Source: Bradyrhizobium sp. WBOS07 (GTDB lineage Bacteria; Pseudomonadota; Alphaproteobacteria; Rhizobiales; Xanthobacteraceae). From it: DNA of 64,000 nt. Shown in pieces: positions 1 through 10,521 of the stretch; positions within the stretch are counted from its first letter, which is position 1, and the number at the start of each line of letters is the position of its first letter. The position numbers and the translations under genes are program-made. The stretch lies in assembly GCF_024585165.1 (NCBI RefSeq), contig NZ_CP029008.1, forward strand, positions 2,356,001 to 2,420,000, in the 5' to 3' direction. The notes beneath the pieces are model-generated. The model was not told the DNA's origin, did no database searches, and saw only the letters and a program-made list of their open reading frames with translations.

Positions 1-7
1 ATTGGGC

Positions 8-754
8 ATGGGATTGACTGCGACCAGGACGAGACCGGCAGCGCTGCGGCGCGAGGTGCCGAAATCCCGCGGTGGCCGGCCGACCAAGACCGCCGCCATC
101 GAGCGCGACCAGCGCTTGATCGAGGTCGCCACCCGTCTGTTCCTCGATCGCGGTTTCGACGCGACCTCGCTCGACGCGGTCGCGGAAGCGGCCCGGGTCA
201 GCAAGCCCACCGTCTATGCCCGCTACGGCGACAAGCGCGGCCTGTTTGCCGCCGTGCTGAGGCGCGAGATCGCACGCTGGCTTGCGCCGCTGTCGGCCGC
301 GGCAGAGACCCAGTTGAGCAGTGCCGCCGACATCTCGGTCGAGCAGCGGCTGGTCGAGATCGGGCGGGAGATGCTCTCATTCACCTGCGGTCCCGACGCC
401 GTCGCCTTCAGCCGCATGATGACGTCACAGGCCATCAACTTCCCCGACGTCGCCAAGCTCGGCAAGGAGGAAGGCTGGCTCAAGGCTGTCGCCACCACCG
501 CGCGCTTCTTCGACCATCTGGTCGCGCAAGGCGCGCTCGACGTCGAGGACACCACCATTGCGGCCGAGGTGTTTCTCGACGTGGTGGTCGGCCACACCCA
601 CCGCATGGCGACCTTCGGAACGAGCCTCGATATGAAGGCCGCCGAAAAGCGCACGCGCGCCGCGATCAAGCTGTTCCTGGCCGGGGCGCTGGGGCCTGCC
701 GATCGCGTCCGGGACGCCGCAAAAGGCCCGACGCGGCGCCGCTCGTCCCGCTGA
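8..754 (+). CDS. TetR/AcrR family transcriptional regulator
   Basis: One-component DNA-binding repressor of about 248 residues. A basic, low-complexity N-terminus is followed by a TetR helix-turn-helix at about residues 35-85; the stretch FDATSLDAVAEAARVSKPTVY is the recognition part (T-x-S/V-x-x-I/V-A-x-x-A-x-V-S-x-x-T-x-Y pattern). The C-terminal half looks like the AefR-like TetR ligand domain. The ATG at 8 was preferred to an upstream TTG at 2, but the window starts here, so neither ribosome site nor promoter is visible. Its target is unknown. A near-perfect palindrome lies about 50 bp beyond its stop (805-821) and could be an operator for it or for another TetR protein. Confidence 0.88.
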   Translation: MGLTATRTRPAALRREVPKSRGGRPTKTAAIERDQRLIEVATRLFLDRGFDATSLDAVAEAARVSKPTVYARYGDKRGLFAAVLRREIARWLAPLSAAAETQLSSAADISVEQRLVEIGREMLSFTCGPDAVAFSRMMTSQAINFPDVAKLGKEEGWLKAVATTARFFDHLVAQGALDVEDTTIAAEVFLDVVVGHTHRMATFGTSLDMKAAEKRTRAAIKLFLAGALGPADRVRDAAKGPTRRRSSR

Positions 755-792
755 CGATTCCGTGAGCTCGCGCCCTGATCGCCGCAACGGCA

Positions 793-822
793 TTGACCAA
801 ACAAAACGATACGGTATTGTTT
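793..822 (+). promoter_or_regulatory. TetR-type palindromic operator over a candidate promoter
   Basis: AACGATACGGTATTGTT (805-821) is an inverted repeat with one mismatch, centred on G813, of the ACGATAC/GTATCGT style common for TetR-family operators. It lies between TTGACC (793-798) and a weak -10 (about 815-821), so bound repressor would block RNA polymerase. It faces the PepSY gene at 990. Assigning the upstream TetR protein as its ligand is inference. Confidence 0.45.
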
Positions 823-911
823 AGTTAAGTTGGTCCGGGCCGCCTTTCACAGCCCCAAGGAGGTTCGGACCGCTTCGATCGTCGCGGCAGGTACAGCCCG
901 CCGCGGCGCTC

Positions 912-942
912 CGCGGCCGGCCTTTGCCCGAGGCCGGCCGCG
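912..942 (+). terminator. Perfect 12-bp hairpin before the PepSY gene
   Basis: CGCGGCCGGCCT (912-923) and AGGCCGGCCGCG (931-942) form a perfect 12-bp stem with a 7-nt loop. The following AATTCTTT is only a weak U-tract, so it may be a partial terminator, an mRNA-stabilising hairpin or a repeat remnant between the promoter near 793-822 and the start codon at 990. Confidence 0.4.
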
Positions 943-989
943 AATTCTTTACGTTCATCCGGCACTCTCGCAGGTCGAAGGTTTCGAAC

Positions 990-1592
990 ATGACGACAGC
1001 CAGACGACGGACCTTGCAACTGCTCGCGATCGCCTTGCCTGCGCTGCTCCTCGCCGCGCCGTTGCAGGCGACCGTGACCACGGGCACACCGACCGCACTT
1101 CACAGCGATACAGATGGCGATGCCGAGGCTGACCGCCAGGCCGTCAGCCGCGAGATCGAGCGCTTCCGCAGCTCGTCGATCTCGATCAGCCAGGCCATGG
1201 CGATCGCCGAAGCCCGCCACGCCGGCGCCACCACCGCGGATGTGAGTTTTGATGGCGGCTCCGGCGTCGCGGTGTACCGGGTGAAGACCCTGCACAACGA
1301 CCGGATCTGGCGCCACACCATCAACGCTGCGACGGGCGAACTGGTGGGTGGGGAAGCTGCCCTGCCCCTCGCCGAGCTCGACCACGACGATCGCAACAAC
1401 CTTGCGGCACTCGGTGCGATCAGGCACCGCCTCGCGGATGCCGTGCGCGTTGCCGAGCGCGCGGCCTCGGGCAAGGCGATCAGCGGTGGCCTCGTGCGCG
1501 AACGCGGCCGGCTCAATTTCGCGATCGTCGTGATCAGCGGCGACGATCTCAAGGAGGTCATCCTGGAGCCCCCGCGCGTCCGGGCCCGATAG
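990..1592 (+). CDS. Secreted PepSY-domain protein
   Basis: About 200 residues. The ATG at 990 gives a basic start (MTTARRRTLQ), a hydrophobic core and a likely cleavage after LLAAPLQA, so it should be exported; the frame is open further upstream but those starts lack a signal peptide at the N-terminus. Residues about 60-125 resemble PepSY: a helix (SISISQAMAIAEARHAG), a strand with a V-x-V-Y-R-V core, and a TGELV turn. PepSY domains are periplasmic modules often linked to protease inhibition or metal and redox systems; the role here is unknown. It ends with a charged tail. Confidence 0.7.
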   Translation: MTTARRRTLQLLAIALPALLLAAPLQATVTTGTPTALHSDTDGDAEADRQAVSREIERFRSSSISISQAMAIAEARHAGATTADVSFDGGSGVAVYRVKTLHNDRIWRHTINAATGELVGGEAALPLAELDHDDRNNLAALGAIRHRLADAVRVAERAASGKAISGGLVRERGRLNFAIVVISGDDLKEVILEPPRVRAR

Positions 1593-1632
1593 CGACAGAT
1601 TTTCCCCCGGTACCGACCGGGGGGAAAAGCCA

Positions 1633-1661
1633 TTGACGGCGGCCGGACTCTCCCGCATAAG
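1633..1661 (+). promoter_or_regulatory. Candidate promoter of the leader peptide and asd
   Basis: TTGACG (1633-1638), a 17-nt spacer and CATAAG (1656-1661) form a plausible sigma-70 promoter. Transcription would begin within a few bases of the leader ATG at 1670, making the leader mRNA essentially leaderless, as described for the trpL attenuator RNA of Sinorhizobium. Confidence 0.5.
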
Positions 1662-1669
1662 TCGCCGCC

Positions 1670-1741
1670 ATGTTCACGACCACCAAACGCACGACCAAAA
1701 CCACCACGGCCTCAGGGGCCCGGGGAGGCGTGCGCGCGTAG
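1670..1741 (+). CDS. Putative threonine leader peptide (attenuator) upstream of asd
   Basis: A 23-codon ORF encoding MFTTTKRTTKTTTASGARG followed by GVRA. Eight of the first 13 codons are threonine (ACC/ACG), interrupted only by Lys and Arg, much like the threonine-rich thrL leader of enterobacteria. It is followed about 30 nt later by an intrinsic terminator (1771-1802) and then by asd, whose product feeds threonine synthesis. Ribosome stalling at threonine codons under limitation would be expected to favour readthrough. A hairpin GCCTC/GAGGC overlaps the 3' half of the ORF; a convincing antiterminator pairing was not found by eye (only 5-bp GGGGC or CGGGG matches to the terminator arm). The regulatory role is inferred from codons, terminator and neighbour. 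Confidence 0.65.
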   Translation: MFTTTKRTTKTTTASGARGGVRA

Positions 1742-1770
1742 TCGTCGACTAAACGCATCAAGCTCTACCG

Positions 1771-1802
1771 AAGCCCCGCCCTCGTTGGTCCGGGGCTTTT
1801 TT
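1771..1802 (+). terminator. Intrinsic terminator (attenuator) between the Thr leader and asd
   Basis: AAGCCCCG (1771-1778) and CGGGGCTT (1791-1798) form a perfect 8-bp stem with a 12-nt loop, running into six T's (1797-1802). It sits after the leader ORF stop and before the asd ribosome site, exactly where an attenuator terminator belongs. Confidence 0.8.
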
Positions 1803-1836
1803 GTTGTCTCATTCGCAAATCTCAATGGAGGACAAA

Positions 1837-2862
1837 GTGAGTAACGATCCCGTCGTCGCGATTGTCGGCGTCACCGGCGCGGTGGGCGCCGAATTCATCG
1901 CCACCATGGACAAGCGCGGCTTTCGCGTCGGCAAGCTCAAGGCGCTCGCCAGCGCCCGCTCGGCCGGCAGGACGGTGTCGTTCCGCGGCCAGAACGTCGT
2001 CATCGAGGAGCTGACCGAGCGGTCCTTCGAGGGCGTCGACATCGCCCTGTTCTCCGCCGGCGGCAGCATCTCCAAGAAGTATGCGCCGATCGCGGTCAAG
2101 GCGGGCGCGGTCGTGGTCGACAACTCCTCCGCTTTCCGCATGGACCCGAACGTGCCGCTGGTGATCCCCGAGATCAACGCGAACCGCATCCGCGACCACA
2201 AGGGCATCATTGCCAATCCGAACTGCGCGGCGATCACCGCGCTGGTGCCATTGTGGCCGATCCACCAGAAGAACCGCATCAAGCGCGTCATCATCTCGAC
2301 CTACCAGGCCGCCTCGGGCGCCGGTGCCGCCGCGATGGAGGAGCTGGTCGAATCCACCCGCGCCAATCTCAACGGGCAGGTCTATACGCCGAAGGTGATG
2401 CCGCATCCCTACGCCTTCAACCTCTTCAACCACAACACGGCCGTCGACCCCGACACCGGCTACAACGACGAAGAGACCAAGGTCATCAAGGAGACCCGCA
2501 AGATCTTCGAGGACGACACCATCGCCGTCGGCGTCACCTGCGTGCGCGTGCCGGTGCTGCGCGCCCATTGCGAGGCCATCACCTTCGAATGCGAGAGGCC
2601 GATCAGCGAAGACCAGGTCCGCGCCATCATGGCGCAGGCGCCCGGCGTGAAGGTGGTCGACGACCGCGCGAAGAACTACTTCCCGATGCCGATCGACGCC
2701 TCGGGCCAGGACGACGTCCTGGTCGGCCGCATCCGCAAGGATCTCAGCGATCCCACTGGGCATTCGATCTCGATGTTCGTGGCGGCCGATCAGCTGCTCA
2801 AGGGCGCAGCGCTGAACGCCGTGCAGATCGCCGAGCTCCTGCCGCAGCGCGTGATGGCGTAG
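1837..2862 (+). CDS. asd: Aspartate-semialdehyde dehydrogenase
   Basis: Reduces beta-aspartyl phosphate to aspartate semialdehyde with NADPH, the branch-point step to lysine/DAP, threonine and methionine. GTG at 1837 is chosen because GGAGGA (1827-1832) lies just before it and it gives the normal N-terminus; upstream in-frame TTG/ATG codons would put the attenuator's T-run inside the gene. 341 residues. The nucleotide-binding motif GVTGAVG is at residues 11-17, the catalytic cysteine is Cys130 in NPNCAAIT, and VRVPVLRAHCEA carries the substrate-binding Arg/His region. Likely controlled by the threonine-leader attenuator upstream. Followed by a palindromic repeat shared with queA. Confidence 0.96.
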   Translation: MSNDPVVAIVGVTGAVGAEFIATMDKRGFRVGKLKALASARSAGRTVSFRGQNVVIEELTERSFEGVDIALFSAGGSISKKYAPIAVKAGAVVVDNSSAFRMDPNVPLVIPEINANRIRDHKGIIANPNCAAITALVPLWPIHQKNRIKRVIISTYQAASGAGAAAMEELVESTRANLNGQVYTPKVMPHPYAFNLFNHNTAVDPDTGYNDEETKVIKETRKIFEDDTIAVGVTCVRVPVLRAHCEAITFECERPISEDQVRAIMAQAPGVKVVDDRAKNYFPMPIDASGQDDVLVGRIRKDLSDPTGHSISMFVAADQLLKGAALNAVQIAELLPQRVMA

Positions 2863-2870
2863 CAAGGTGC

Positions 2871-2980
2871 GTAGGGTGGGTTAGGCGAAGCCGTAACCCA
2901 CCATTTTCAGGTGCAAACAAGGATGGTGGGTTACGCTGATCAGATGCGCTTCGCGCCTCTGATCAGCTAACCCACCCTAC
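2871..2980. repeat. Palindromic dispersed repeat, family 1 copy 1
   Basis: Bounded by perfect 14-bp inverted termini GTAGGGTGGGTTAG and CTAACCCACCCTAC, with a second inner inverted repeat GTAACCCACCAT / ATGGTGGGTTAC. The whole 110 bp can fold into one long cruciform. A second copy lies at 18225-18311. It sits between convergent asd and queA and supplies the queA stop codon. Confidence 0.9.
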
Positions 2981-4050
2981 TTCTTTTCCTGAAACAGCAG
3001 ACACGCATCGCCGTACGAGTAGAACCGGTACCCGTTCGCAATGGCGTGCGCATACGCCTGCTTCATCGTCTCGAGCCCGGAGAATGCCGACACCAGCATG
3101 AACAGGGTCGACTTCGGCAGGTGGAAATTGGTCATCAGGACATCGACGGCGCGGAAGCGATAGCCGGGCGTGATGAAGATCGCGGTCTCGGCCGCGAAGG
3201 GCTGGATCGTGCCGTCCTCGCGGGCTGCGCTCTCGAGCAGGCGCAATGACGTGGTGCCGACGGCGATGATGCGGCCGCCATTTTTTCGAGCACTGTTGAG
3301 GCGGTCCGCGGTCTCGGCCGAGATCGTGCCCCACTCGGCGTGCATCTTGTGGGCCTCGGTGTCGTCGACCTTCACCGGCAGGAACGTCCCTGCCCCGACA
3401 TGCAGCGTCACCTGGTTGATGCCGACCCCGCGCGCGCGCAGCGCCTGCTCCAGCGCCGGGGTGAAATGCAGCCCGGCGGTGGGCGCCGCAACCGCGCCTT
3501 CGTTCACCGCGAACATGGTCTGGTAGTCGGCGAGGTCCTGATCGTCGGGCGTGCGCTTGGAGGCGATGTAGGGCGGCAGTGGCGGGCTGCCGAGATCGGC
3601 GATGGCCTGGTCCAGCGCCGGGCCGTGGAACGAGAACGACAACGTGACCTCGCCCGCGGCGCCCTTGGCCTCGACCTCGGCGTCGAGATGGCCGAGCAGG
3701 CAGACCTTGCCTTCATTGCCGAAGCGAATGCGGTCGCCGGCGACGAGCTTCTTGGCGGGCTTCACCAGCGCCTGCCAGCGCGAGCCGTCGAGCCGCTTGA
3801 TCAGCGTCGCCTCGATTCTGGGCTCGGTCTCGCGGCCGATGCGGCGGCCCTTCAGCTGCGCCGCGATCACCTTGGTGTCGTTGACGACGATCTGGTCGCC
3901 CGCCTTCAGCCATGACGGCAGGTCGGCGACGGTCTGGTCGCGCAGCGCGCCGTTCTCGACGACCAGCATCTTGGCGGAGTCGCGCGGGTTCGCCGGGCGC
4001 AAGGCGATGCGCTCGGCGGGCAGATCGAAGTCGAACAGATCGGTGCGCAT
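2977..4050 (-). CDS. queA: S-adenosylmethionine:tRNA ribosyltransferase-isomerase
   Basis: Transfers and isomerises the ribosyl moiety of SAM onto preQ1 at the tRNA wobble position to make epoxyqueuosine. 357 residues, normal for QueA. The ATG at 4050 ([16 protein letters not shown]) matches the family start; an upstream in-frame ATG at 4074 adds only eight unlikely residues. Family motifs seen are FDLPxxxIAxxPxxxRDxxKML near the N-terminus, the PTAGLHFT region, the LHVGAGTF stretch, and the C-terminal [17 protein letters not shown]. The stop codon TAG falls inside the family 1 repeat. It begins a minus-strand row with the cyclophilins and coaD. Confidence 0.96.
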   Translation of the reverse strand: MRTDLFDFDLPAERIALRPANPRDSAKMLVVENGALRDQTVADLPSWLKAGDQIVVNDTKVIAAQLKGRRIGRETEPRIEATLIKRLDGSRWQALVKPAKKLVAGDRIRFGNEGKVCLLGHLDAEVEAKGAAGEVTLSFSFHGPALDQAIADLGSPPLPPYIASKRTPDDQDLADYQTMFAVNEGAVAAPTAGLHFTPALEQALRARGVGINQVTLHVGAGTFLPVKVDDTEAHKMHAEWGTISAETADRLNSARKNGGRIIAVGTTSLRLLESAAREDGTIQPFAAETAIFITPGYRFRAVDVLMTNFHLPKSTLFMLVSAFSGLETMKQAYAHAIANGYRFYSYGDACLLFQEKK

Positions 4051-4075
4051 GTGAGATTCAGCGCCGTACCTCACT

Positions 4076-4182
4076 CCTCATCCTGAGGAGCGCGGAACGC
4101 GCGTCTCGAAGGATGAAGGCCCCGCTGCAGCAGCTCGGCCTCCATGGTTCGAGACGGCGCTACGCGCCTCCTCACCATGAGG
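4076..4182. repeat. Palindromic intergenic repeat between queA and ppiB
   Basis: A 107-bp imperfect palindrome. The outer arms start CCTCATCCTGAGGAG and end CTCCTCACCATGAGG, and there is an inner pair GTCTCGAA / TTCGAGAC. Only one copy occurs in this window, but the style matches dispersed repeats known from Bradyrhizobium genomes. Confidence 0.65.
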
Positions 4183-4190
4183 GGATGGAC

Positions 4191-4655
4191 TTACTCCTTG
4201 TCGGCGGCCATCCGCGCCTTGACGATCTTGTCGGGGTTCTGCACGGGCTCGCCGCGCTTGATCTTGTCGACATTCTCCATGCCCTCGGTGACCTTGCCCC
4301 AGACCGTGTACTGGTTGTCGAGGAAGCGTGCGTCGTCGAAGCAGATGAAGAACTGGCTGTCGCCGGAATCGGGATTGGCAGCGCGCGCCATCGAGGCGGT
4401 GCCGCGCACATGCGGCTCCTTGTTGAACTCGGCCTTCAGCTTCTTGCCGGAGCCGCCGGTGCCGGTGCCCTGCGGGCAGCCGGTCTGCGCCATGAAGCCC
4501 TCGATCACGCGGTGGAACACGATGCCATCGTAGAAGCCTTCGCGGACCAGCTCCTTGATGCGCGCGACATGGCCGGGCGCGAGGTCGGGGCGCATCTCGA
4601 TGGTGACGGGGCCCTGCGTGGTCTCGAGGATCAGGGTGTTTTCGGTGACGCTCAT
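4191..4655 (-). CDS. ppiB: Cytoplasmic cyclophilin-type peptidyl-prolyl cis-trans isomerase
   Basis: Catalyses proline isomerisation during protein folding. 154 residues with no signal peptide, so cytoplasmic. Cyclophilin core motifs are present: FHRVIEGFMAQTG, the glycine-rich GTGTGGSGKK loop, GTASMARA, SQFFI, and NQYTVWGKVTEGM. Its start codon overlaps the stop of the upstream gene by 4 nt (ATGA), so the two are probably translationally coupled. Paired with an exported paralogue at 5087-5650. Confidence 0.95.
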   Translation of the reverse strand: MSVTENTLILETTQGPVTIEMRPDLAPGHVARIKELVREGFYDGIVFHRVIEGFMAQTGCPQGTGTGGSGKKLKAEFNKEPHVRGTASMARAANPDSGDSQFFICFDDARFLDNQYTVWGKVTEGMENVDKIKRGEPVQNPDKIVKARMAADKE

Positions 4656-5077
4656 GCTCGTCTCTCTTGCGTTGTGGGTGAAGTCTTGTCAGGTGACGTC
4701 TTGCGGCTGCGGAACTGGATCGCGAATGGACGTCCCGCTGCGGCGCCGGCCATTGCTTCGGTAAATGGCATCGGCGTGCAGCGTTGCAACGCCTCCATCA
4801 CCGCGATCCGGTATTGCAGCCGGTCATTGTCGGAGGCCTCCGCGGACTCATAGGTGATCCTCGGATGGCCCAGAATGTCGCCGGACCGGTTAAAGCTCAC
4901 GACGACGGTGATGTCGAGTGGCCGGGCCTTGGTGACGGGCGGCGGTCTCCAGCAGGTGCGCAAGTGCCGGAACACGTCCTGGATGGTATCGACCTGCCTC
5001 CCCTCGGCAGCCGTGCCCGAGGTGCCGAGCAGCAGCATCGCGGCAACCAGCAGGAGCTTGTCGCCACAACGCGCCAT
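4652..5077 (-). CDS. Exported TolA/TonB C-terminal-like protein
   Basis: 141 residues with an N-terminal signal (LLLVAAMLLLGTSGTAA) and no further membrane segment. The body resembles the C-terminal domain of TolA/TonB proteins: a cysteine pair (TCWRPP and LQRCTPM), a strand-turn-strand LDITVVVSFNRSGDILG, and a helix RIAVMEALQRC. It lacks the membrane anchor and long helical domain of TolA, so it could be a free-standing periplasmic module. It lies between two cyclophilin genes, overlapping the downstream one by 4 nt and 9 bp from the upstream one. The function is not known. Confidence 0.7.
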   Translation of the reverse strand: MARCGDKLLLVAAMLLLGTSGTAAEGRQVDTIQDVFRHLRTCWRPPPVTKARPLDITVVVSFNRSGDILGHPRITYESAEASDNDRLQYRIAVMEALQRCTPMPFTEAMAGAAAGRPFAIQFRSRKTSPDKTSPTTQERRA

Positions 5078-5086
5078 CGCCGCCTC

Positions 5087-5650
5087 TTATTTGATGTCGG
5101 AGGCGACCTGCACCTTCACCATCTTGTCGGGATCGGTCACCGCGCCGCCGGCGGAGCCGGGAGGAGCCTTCTTCAGCTTGTCGACGACGTCCATGCCCTG
5201 CACGACCTCGCCGATCACGGTGTACTGGCCATCGAGGCTGCCGCCGTCGGCGAACATGATGAAGAACTGCGAGTTGGCGCTGTCGACGCTGTCGCCGCGC
5301 CGGGCCATGCCGACGATGCCGCGGGCAAAATGCACCTTGGAGAATTCCTGCTTCAGGTTCGGATATTTCGACCCGCCGGTACCGTTGAAGTTCTGGCCGT
5401 CGCCGGTCTGCGCCATGAAGCCGTCCATGACGCGATGGAACGGCACGTTGTTGTAGTAGCCTTCGCGCGCGAGCTGCTTGATGCGCTCGGCGTGCTGGGG
5501 CGCGATGTCGTTGCGCAGCTTGATGACGATGCGGCCCTTGGTGCTGTCGATGACGATGGCGTTGGCCTTGTCGAGGTTGGCCGGCAATTGCTGCGCCAGC
5601 GCCGGCACCGCGAACAGAAGCGCGGCAAGGACTGCGAGAATTCGGATCAT
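5087..5650 (-). CDS. Exported cyclophilin-type peptidyl-prolyl isomerase
   Basis: 187 residues; the start (MIRILAVLAALLFAVPALAQQ) is a clear Sec signal peptide with an AxA cleavage site, so it should act in the periplasm. The cyclophilin domain follows, with motifs FHRVMDGFMAQTGDG, GTGGSKYPN, GIVGMARRG, SQFFIMF and GQYTVIGEVVQGMDVV. It retains an arginine (HRV) that corresponds to the catalytic Arg of the family. Paralogous to the cytoplasmic copy downstream, with which it shares an operon through the TolA-like gene. Confidence 0.94.
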   Translation of the reverse strand: MIRILAVLAALLFAVPALAQQLPANLDKANAIVIDSTKGRIVIKLRNDIAPQHAERIKQLAREGYYNNVPFHRVMDGFMAQTGDGQNFNGTGGSKYPNLKQEFSKVHFARGIVGMARRGDSVDSANSQFFIMFADGGSLDGQYTVIGEVVQGMDVVDKLKKAPPGSAGGAVTDPDKMVKVQVASDIK

Positions 5651-5686
5651 GACAACTCCGGATCAGAGGGAAGAGGAAGCGCGCCG

Positions 5687-6184
5687 TTATCCGGCGAATT
5701 TGGCCTTGAGCTGGGCCGCGACAACCGGCGGGACGAAGGCCGAGACGTCGCCGCCCATGCCGGCGATCTGGCGCACCAAAGTGGCGGTGATCGGGCGGAC
5801 CATCGGCGAGGCCGGCAGGAACACCGTGTGCACCTCCGGCGCCATCGCCTCGTTCATGCCGGCGAGCTGCATCTCGTAGTCGAGGTCGCTGCCGTCCCGC
5901 AGGCCCCGAATCATGATGGTCGCGCCGTGCTTGCGCGCCGACGTCACCGACAGGTCGTCAAACGTCACGGCTTCGAGCACGCAGCCGGCCTTGGCCGCCA
6001 CCGGCCCGCAGACGTCATGGAGCATCTTCAGCCGCTCCTCGGTCGAGAACAGCGGCTTCTTGCCGGGATGGACCCCGATCGCGACCACGAGCTTGTCGCA
6101 GAGCGACACGCTGTGCCGGACCACGTCCAGATGGCCGTTGGTGATGGGGTCGAAGGAACCCGGATAAAAGGCGATACGCGGCAT
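5687..6184 (-). CDS. coaD: Phosphopantetheine adenylyltransferase
   Basis: Transfers AMP from ATP to 4'-phosphopantetheine, the penultimate step of coenzyme A synthesis. 165 residues, the family length, using the ATG at 6184 preceded by a strong AGGAGGGGG ribosome site; the reading frame stays open upstream but lacks family sequence. The N-terminal nucleotidyltransferase motif [10 protein letters not shown] is at residues 9-18, and the C-terminal ISSTxVR-like segment reads [16 protein letters not shown]. Likely the first gene of the minus-strand run to queA. Confidence 0.96.
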   Translation of the reverse strand: MPRIAFYPGSFDPITNGHLDVVRHSVSLCDKLVVAIGVHPGKKPLFSTEERLKMLHDVCGPVAAKAGCVLEAVTFDDLSVTSARKHGATIMIRGLRDGSDLDYEMQLAGMNEAMAPEVHTVFLPASPMVRPITATLVRQIAGMGGDVSAFVPPVVAAQLKAKFAG

Positions 6185-6440
6185 GCCCCCTCCTACCGCG
6201 CCCGGCCCGGCCCGGCAAGCGGGCCGGTTCCCCGGCCGCTTCCGGCGATATCCGGCCGGCTGTGTCGGCAATGGCCGGTTTGTTTCGTCCTGAGCGCGGT
6301 CACGAAACAAAAGGGTGCAGCCACGAAACCATTTCCCACGCCAGGCGAAGACGTCCGGAAACTGGCCATGGTTACTAATCCGGCCAACGAATGACGGGCC
6401 GCACACTGGGCGTAGGCGGCCGCATCACAGGGGACTGTCA

Positions 6441-6698
6441 ATGATCAAGGCTCTTTCAGCGATCACGCTTTCTGCGTTTGTTGCCGCAGCCCTCACGCTC
6501 CTGCCCGGCTTTGCCCCGGCGGTCGAAGCCAGCGTCCCGCAGCCGCTGGCGAAGAGCGACCGGCTCGATATCCGCGCCATCGGCAAGGACTGCTCGCAGC
6601 AGGCCTGGCCGAACTTCGAGGCCTCCTGCCTGCGCAAGGCCGGCACCAAGGCGACGATCCGCGAAGCGCGCCTCGTGACCGCCAATCGCACGCCGTAG
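6441..6698 (+). CDS. Small exported protein with two cysteines
   Basis: 85 residues. Signal peptide of about 30 residues (MIKALSAITLSAFVAAALTL) ending near AVEA. The mature part is short, with Cys in KDCSQQAWPNFEASCLRKAG, probably a disulfide pair about 14 residues apart, and a basic tail. Similar tiny conserved periplasmic proteins occur in Bradyrhizobium, but no function is known. It is convergent with gyrA; a GCGGGC/GCCCGC hairpin follows at about 6699-6719. Confidence 0.7.
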   Translation: MIKALSAITLSAFVAAALTLLPGFAPAVEASVPQPLAKSDRLDIRAIGKDCSQQAWPNFEASCLRKAGTKATIREARLVTANRTP

Positions 6699-6769
6699 GC
6701 GGGCCTGCCAAGCCCGCGAATGATGAGCGGCGAACAGCGAATGGAGCAGCAAGTCTTGGCCGCTGCTCC

Positions 6770-9502
<2,733 letters not shown>

Positions 9503-9854
9503 GGGGGAATCCGGTGAGTTTTTGTCTGGGAATCATATAGCGCATCGCACCCCTGATAACCACCCTTGGCGGCGGCTCGGAAGCGCTTTTTCCGCTTATT
9601 TTTCCAATGACTTACGGCGTTGCACGGCACGCCTGGAAGCAAGCTGGAACAGGTCGTCCAGAATCGCCCCTGCCAACACGGACCCCCCCGCGGCGAGCGC
9701 CCATCCGTCTGCTTTGCCGAGCGCGGGCCGAGTTCAACCCGAACATGAAGCGGGCCCGGAAATCCCGAGCCCTTTCTGTCAATTAGTAAGGTTTGCTGAC
9801 ACGACGTGCAAAGGCGCGCCGAGACCCGCCAGCGCCGCCTCGTCCGATCCGTTC
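9503..9854. other. Intergenic region between gyrA and ssb
   Basis: About 350 bp upstream of gyrA and downstream of ssb. It should hold the gyrA promoter, but no clear -35/-10 pair or operator was recognised. An imperfect GC-rich hairpin (about 9751-9773) near the ssb end lacks a good T-run. No convincing gene seen. Confidence 0.4.
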
Positions 9855-10352
9855 TCAGAACGGGATATCGTCGTCCATGTCGCTGTTGCGGCTGCCGCCA
9901 CCGGCGGCAACCGGACGGCGCGGCGCGCTGCTGACGGGGCCGGAAGAGCCGAAATCGCCGCCCGGCTCGTCACCGAAGCTGCCGCCTCCGCCGCCGCCAC
10001 CGCGGCCGTCGAGCATCGTCAGCGTCGAGTTGAAGCCCTGCAGCACGACCTCGGTCGAATACTTCTCGACACCACTCTGATCGGTGTATTTGCGGGTCTG
10101 CAGCGCACCTTCGATGTAAACCTTGGCGCCCTTCTTCAGATACTGTTCGACGATCTTGCAAAGCGGCTCCGAGAAGATCACGACGCGATGCCACTCGGTC
10201 TTTTCCTTGCGCTCGCCGGTGTTCTTGTCGCGCCAGGTTTCCGATGTCGCGATGCTCAAATTCGCAATCGGCCGCCCGTCCTGGGTGCGGCGAATTTCAG
10301 GATCCTTGCCGAGATTTCCAACCAGAATGACCTTGTTGACGCTTCCCGCCAT
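9855..10352 (-). CDS. ssb: Single-stranded DNA-binding protein
   Basis: Binds ssDNA during replication, repair and recombination. 165 residues. An N-terminal OB fold covers about residues 1-110 ([38 protein letters not shown]), followed by a glycine-rich linker and the acidic partner-binding tip ending DDDIPF. A perfect LexA box and a fitting promoter lie upstream (10484-10521), so it should be SOS-inducible. In many proteobacteria ssb is directly divergent from uvrA; here two porin genes lie between them. Confidence 0.97.
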   Translation of the reverse strand: MAGSVNKVILVGNLGKDPEIRRTQDGRPIANLSIATSETWRDKNTGERKEKTEWHRVVIFSEPLCKIVEQYLKKGAKVYIEGALQTRKYTDQSGVEKYSTEVVLQGFNSTLTMLDGRGGGGGGGSFGDEPGGDFGSSGPVSSAPRRPVAAGGGSRNSDMDDDIPF

Positions 10353-10483
10353 CGCCGCTCTCCACTCCGAATGCCACTGATTTCAAAGGCCGAGCGCGCT
10401 GCCCGCGTTCCTCTGCGCCCTGTTGAGGCGACCCTATACGCTTGCGGGCACCGCTCAGCCCGTCACCCCCAAGGTTATCCCCA

Positions 10484-10521
10484 TATATAGCATCGACCTT
10501 CGCTATGTTCCAGATTTGTTC
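10484..10521 (-). promoter_or_regulatory. LexA (SOS) box and promoter for ssb
   Basis: GTTCCAGATTTGTTC (10507-10521) fits the alphaproteobacterial LexA consensus GTTC-N7-GTTC exactly. Read on the minus strand, the box overlaps a -35-like TGGAAC (10512-10507), followed by a 17-nt spacer and TATATA (10489-10484), giving a transcript start near 10477 and a 5' UTR of about 125 nt before ssb. LexA bound here would occlude the -35. Confidence 0.75.

Noticed and set aside
4784..6394. 536-codon plus-strand frame across the TolA-like, PPIase and coaD genes
   Set aside because: Runs antisense to three well-supported genes, with His/Arg-rich shadow sequence.
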